A stretch of 20,608 nucleotides of DNA from Apostichopus californicus. Its lineage: Eukaryota; Echinodermata; Holothuroidea; Aspidochirotida; Stichopodidae. The stretch is taken from positions 1 through 20,608 of the forward strand of contig JAIPMN010009414.1 in the NCBI GenBank assembly GCA_020650975.1, in the 5' to 3' direction. A model generated the notes under the pieces. That model saw only the letters and a list, made by a program, of their open reading frames with translations. It was not told where the DNA came from and searched no databases. Of the stretch, positions 18,301 through 20,608 are shown piece by piece. A program made the translations under genes and the position numbers. Every line of letters begins with the position of its first letter. Positions within the stretch are counted from its first letter, which is position 1.

Positions 18301-19132
18301 ATGAACAAATTAATAAGAATGTGGATTTCCTCATATCAGCCAAAAGGCCCAATATTTTACTTTTGATCCACTACAGATGCATTGCAAATGAACTTAAGTC
18401 TAGCCTAATTTACATATTATTTTGTTTTATGTTCATTTTGGGCCGAAGTTGCTTTCTGTCATATTTCATTAGTTCCATATGGTATTTGATGTGACGTAGA
18501 TAAATTCACATCATGTCAAGCAATGGTTAATTTCTGTAGCTGAAATATTGTTGCCGATTAAAACATTTCAATCCTTTATATATGTATGTACTTGTATAGT
18601 CTACTCGCCATCCTTGTAGGTGCAGGCTGCGTGGAACAAAGAAGAGAAAACTGTGTAGCTGTTGTTTTTAATACTAGTGGGAGCAACACTGGTGTATAGG
18701 CAGCTAGTGTTGTTGGTCAGAAATTTGTGTACTTACCATGGAAACTTGATACATTCAGATTTCAGATAACCACCACATGAGACCTAACTATATATGCTGT
18801 GCTTAACACAAAGGTTATTTTAAAACTGTTACGTTCGTTCAGAACAATGTGCTAGTTACTTTGGTGAATCTTGGTGTGAAGATATGTATGGTTGTTTAAC
18901 CCAACTATTGAAATACTATACCAAAATGTTTTCAATCATCAAATCCCTGGAAAATATTATTTGACCCACTTTGCAATTATCTGGTTGTTTTTCAAGTTAA
19001 TTAGATATTTTTCCCCCATGCTCAGATTCATCCATGAATCTGGACAATTTCATACAGATGAGCGGAGAGAGTTGGCACGGAGATGTCTTAAACTTGTCAG
19101 AATTCACCAACCGATTCACAGAGGTTATTTGA
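15316..19132 (+). CDS. NTAQ1: Protein N-terminal glutamine amidohydrolase (6 coding exons, complete)
   Basis: Coding exons 15316-15383, 15561-15660, 16086-16139, 16825-16970, 17793-17917 and 19026-19132 join in frame to 600 nt, or 199 residues (human about 205). The enzyme deamidates N-terminal Gln to Glu, feeding arginylation and Arg/N-degron proteolysis in cytosol and nucleus. Signatures in order are CVYTGCYCEENIWKLC (16-31), CFAVFISNE (45-53), IPIW (57-60), WDYHV (74-78, the family motif), FVYDLD (89-94), FRVIP, ASDRSHMK, YPCI and NLSEFTNRF near the end. By alignment the triad is Cys23, His77 and Asp92, all present. All introns are GT-AG. The ATG lies in GACCAATGG and the MEGN start matches the human one. 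Intact and likely functional. Confidence 0.96.
15384..15560 (+). other. NTAQ1 intron 1
   Basis: 177 bp, gtaggt to ttgcag. It is the shortest intron of the gene and interrupts the catalytic Cys codon. Confidence 0.9.
15561..15660 (+). CDS. NTAQ1: NTAQ1 coding exon 2 (residues 23-56)
   Basis: Acceptor ttgcag, donor gttagt, 100 nt. The first T completes Cys23. EENIWKLCQFVEVNHKD follows, then CFAVFISNENRQ. Exit phase 0. Confidence 0.95.
15661..16085 (+). other. NTAQ1 intron 2
   Basis: 425 bp, gttagt to ttttag. It is T-rich in its second half. No element was recognised. Confidence 0.88.
16086..16139 (+). CDS. NTAQ1: NTAQ1 coding exon 3 (residues 57-74)
   Basis: This is a short exon of 54 nt between acceptor ttttag and donor gtaaag. 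It encodes IPIWMQRASNSPDEVVVW. The terminal Trp is the W of WDYHV. Phases are 0 and 0. Confidence 0.93.
16140..16824 (+). other. NTAQ1 intron 3
   Basis: 685 bp, gtaaag to ctgcag. It holds a possible hAT-like relic (16527-16687) and a 9-bp inverted repeat, ATTAGAATT at 16424-16432 with AATTCTAAT at 16440-16448. Confidence 0.88.
16527..16687. mobile_element. Possible decayed hAT-like MITE
   Basis: The right edge, reverse-complemented, reads CAGGGGCAGATCCAAGG, a style common at hAT ends. The left side has AGGGGCAGTTCCATG (16526-16540). Agreement is 13 of 15 positions within AGGGGCAGATCCAAG. No target duplication can be seen, so it is either old or a coincidence. Confidence 0.35.
16825..16970 (+). 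CDS. NTAQ1: NTAQ1 coding exon 4 (residues 75-122 plus 2 nt)
   Basis: Acceptor ctgcag, donor gtcaaa, 146 nt. It encodes DYHVILICQW, NQKSFVYDLD and FPCSFDEYV, including catalytic His77 and Asp92. It ends with AG of a split Arg codon. Confidence 0.95.
17055..17480. mobile_element. MITE-like element with imperfect inverted ends
   Basis: The segment 17069-17099 (starting GACTGAAATGCAACCC) is mirrored by 17436-17465 (ending GGTTGTGTTCAGTC) with roughly 24 of 30 positions agreeing. A second, nested pair of perfect 12-bp arms, CACTGCCTGACT (17061-17072) and AGTCAGGCAGTG (17124-17135), lies at the left end. The outer borders are approximate because no target duplication was identified. A G13 run lies inside. 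Confidence 0.55.
17361..17373. repeat. G13 homopolymer
   Basis: An uninterrupted run of thirteen G inside NTAQ1 intron 4. Confidence 0.9.
17793..17917 (+). CDS. NTAQ1: NTAQ1 coding exon 5
   Basis: Acceptor ctgtag, donor gtaaga, 125 nt. It encodes MFRVIPGQLYLETFASDRSH, MKREDGSW and YPCISTD, then one base of the next codon. Confidence 0.95.
17918..19025 (+). other. NTAQ1 intron 5
   Basis: 1108 bp, gtaaga to gctcag. It contains a second acceptor-like site at 18217 followed by a phase-compatible open stretch to 18366. No transposon was recognised. Confidence 0.85.
19026..19132 (+). CDS. NTAQ1: NTAQ1 coding exon 6 with stop codon
   Basis: The acceptor follows a run of T and C (tttttcccccatgctcag). 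The phase-1 join gives Asp, then SSMNLDNFIQMSGESWHGD, VLNLSEFTNRF and TEVI, then TGA at 19130-19132. MNL-xF and L-EFT-RF match the conserved carboxyl end of the family. A different, longer frame overlaps this exon and is a shadow. Confidence 0.93.
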
Positions 19133-19334
19133 CAACACAGGCAATGAACAGTATAAGTTGCTGATACGGCTGTCATCTGACTGAGGAAGTCATTTTTTAT
19201 GCTGTACCCTTATCCTTCCCCTAAGACCTTCACCTTTGACATTTCCATTTCATGAATCAGAGGGTTTTTTCATCAGCTGGCTTCTGTCTTTAATGCATTC
19301 TGCTGAAAATTTACTCCAGTGCAGCAGTGGCAGG

Positions 19335-19340
19335 AATAAA
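19335..19340 (+). terminator. Candidate NTAQ1 polyadenylation signal AATAAA
   Basis: This is the first canonical AATAAA after the stop, 203 bp downstream of it, and T/GT-rich sequence follows. Further AATAAA hexamers at 19852, 20112 and 20512 could give longer 3' ends. Confidence 0.5.
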
Positions 19341-19718
19341 AAATTTGTTTTCAAATTGATAGAGTAACAGATAAGAGCCTTGCTTCTAAGTTCACAAACT
19401 ATAACTAACCAACTTCATAGAAGACCCCTTCTCAAAAACAATACACAGCATCAGTCACAAACAGGCCAACTTTATACGTTGGTGGGTTTTGAACAGGAAA
19501 CTAATGGATGTGAGCGGTTCACTCTAATCATGGCACCCAGGGGCATTGAAACTTGTAACTCGCTAAACGTGAAAGAAATTTCACAGTAATTTCTTCTATC
19601 TGACATGTTTTTGTTCATGAGAAAAAACTTGATATAGTACAAGATAAAATGACTGGAAATGTTGCAGTTATTCATGTCCCTAAAACGCACAAGACGACAA
19701 CAATGTACCCTCCTCCAA

Positions 19719-19731
19719 CCCCCCCCCCCCC
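19719..19731. repeat. C13 homopolymer
   Basis: A run of thirteen C downstream of NTAQ1. Confidence 0.9.
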
Positions 19732-19893
19732 ATCAGAAATACACCTCTAGGCCTGAAGACTTTGCTGTTATTACCCTCCTGTGTATGAGAGACACTGTTT
19801 AAATCTTTTACTGCATCCACTCATGATCTTTCTTCAAATTTACTTTGCACAAATAAAATCCTGACATTCTGGCTTTTCATAAAGCATCTGGTC

Positions 19894-19970
19894 CAGTGGC
19901 CTAGTTAGGCTTCTGTTTTTGGGGGCCCGATGCTTTTCTAGGTGGTGGGGGGTCAGGCATAATTTATTTT
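19894..19970 (+). mobile_element. Lone hAT-like terminal sequence
   Basis: CAGTGGCCTAGTTAGGC, then a T-run and GGGGGCCCGATGC, resembles the widespread CAGTGGCGTAGCTAGG-type end of hAT MITEs. No mirrored partner was found in the window, so the right border is arbitrary. Confidence 0.35.
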
Positions 19971-20034
19971 CTAAAACAAATACATTTTTGTCTGTATTTT
20001 CTTATTATTAATTATTTCATATACTAACTTATAT

Positions 20035-20101
20035 ATTAAAAATGTAAAAATATATATATATGTTTTTTAATATATTTTTCATAATGTATATTATATTTTT
20101 T
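20035..20101. repeat. AT-rich low-complexity stretch
   Basis: Almost only A and T, with a TATATATATA core and T runs. Confidence 0.8.
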
Positions 20102-20585
20102 TGGTCGGTTGAATAAAGATTCTATATGTGTTTTGTTATGACAAATAGCAGACCATTTTTTAGTTTATCAGTTGTAACCATTATGCAATATAAACTGGTC
20201 AGTTGACTTTTTTTCACTTGGTTGTTAGAGGTTTTCTTTTTCTTGCTGCAGTCTGATATTTACCAGAAGCTTGCCAACTTATTAGCACAATAAGTCAGAG
20301 TAACATAGCTACCTACTCTGCTATTTCTCATAAGGGTTTGTTCAAAGAGATACTTTTGTTTCAGGTTTTCCTCGATCAACTTCACAAAGAATGTCGGTTG
20401 CTAACCAAACATGATCTTTTGGAACATATATATTTTGATGTCTGAATCGTGAAATGAAGTTGCGGCTAATAGAGATGAAATATGAAAACATTTCTTGTTA
20501 TGTTTGTACTTAATAAAAGTGTTCTCCTTTGTTTGTTAATAATAATACTGGGTAAAATGGTATAATCACTCAAGAAAGAAGAATT

Positions 20586-20605
20586 GGGGGTGGGGGGGGG
20601 GGGGG
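20586..20605. repeat. G-rich run at right edge
   Basis: Five G, one T, then fourteen G. Confidence 0.9.
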
Positions 20606-20608
20606 AGA

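Larger units (their letters stand above)
19133..20608 (+). other. NTAQ1 3' UTR and downstream sequence
   Basis: There is no further gene I can support. It contains poly(A) signals, a C13 run (19719-19731), a lone hAT-like end (19894 onward), an AT-rich stretch (20035-20101) and a G-rich right edge. Confidence 0.7.

Noticed and set aside
18892..19164. 90-codon frame across NTAQ1 exon 6
   Set aside because: It is in a different frame from the conserved MNLDNF and LSEFTNRF end, so it is a shadow.

Overview
This is eukaryotic nuclear DNA. It is AT-rich and gene-poor, with short coding exons joined by GT-AG introns, AATAAA signals, long homopolymer runs, and LINE and MITE-type repeats. The two genes I recognise look clearly animal-like. 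The repeat style and recurring TAGGCCTA-like words suggest a marine invertebrate deuterostome such as an echinoderm. The phylum is an inference and I cannot place the species.

Gene 1 (minus strand, 10137 down to 3694, continuing past the left edge) is the 5' part of the ALIX/PDCD6IP gene, encoding the start of a Bro1 domain. Four coding exons (10137-9935, 6157-6103, 5741-5672, 3821-3694) join in frame and give the first 152 residues. The later exons would lie to the left. I searched 1-3693 by eye for the next exon and found none.

Gene 2 (plus strand, 15316-19132) is a complete NTAQ1/WDYHV1 gene, the protein N-terminal glutamine amidohydrolase of the Arg/N-degron pathway. Six coding exons join in frame into 199 residues, and the Cys-His-Asp triad is intact. 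An acceptor-like site just before the ATG implies at least one upstream non-coding exon.

The two genes are divergent (head to head) and about 5.2 kb apart. CpG-richer patches lie next to each: 10250-10620 on the ALIX side and 14880-15070 on the NTAQ1 side. They are the best promoter candidates. The proteins work in separate processes (ESCRT/membrane remodelling and N-degron processing), so no functional link is claimed.

The introns and the intergenic space are full of transposon remains. The most striking is an 1190-bp element (8396-9585) in ALIX intron 1. It has a perfect 8-bp target duplication, terminal repeats sharing a 16-bp core, a 10-bp-period subterminal array and an internal hairpin, and it carries the 3' end of a CR1/L2-like LINE. 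A TTAA-flanked MITE candidate lies about 40 bp to its left. Others are a hAT-like MITE with perfect 14-bp ends (4923-5230), another TTAA-flanked candidate (1515-1848), and an inverted-repeat element in NTAQ1 intron 4. I saw no CRISPR array, rRNA or tRNA gene, operon, or clearly new biochemical system. The novelty here is in repeat architecture and gene-structure details.
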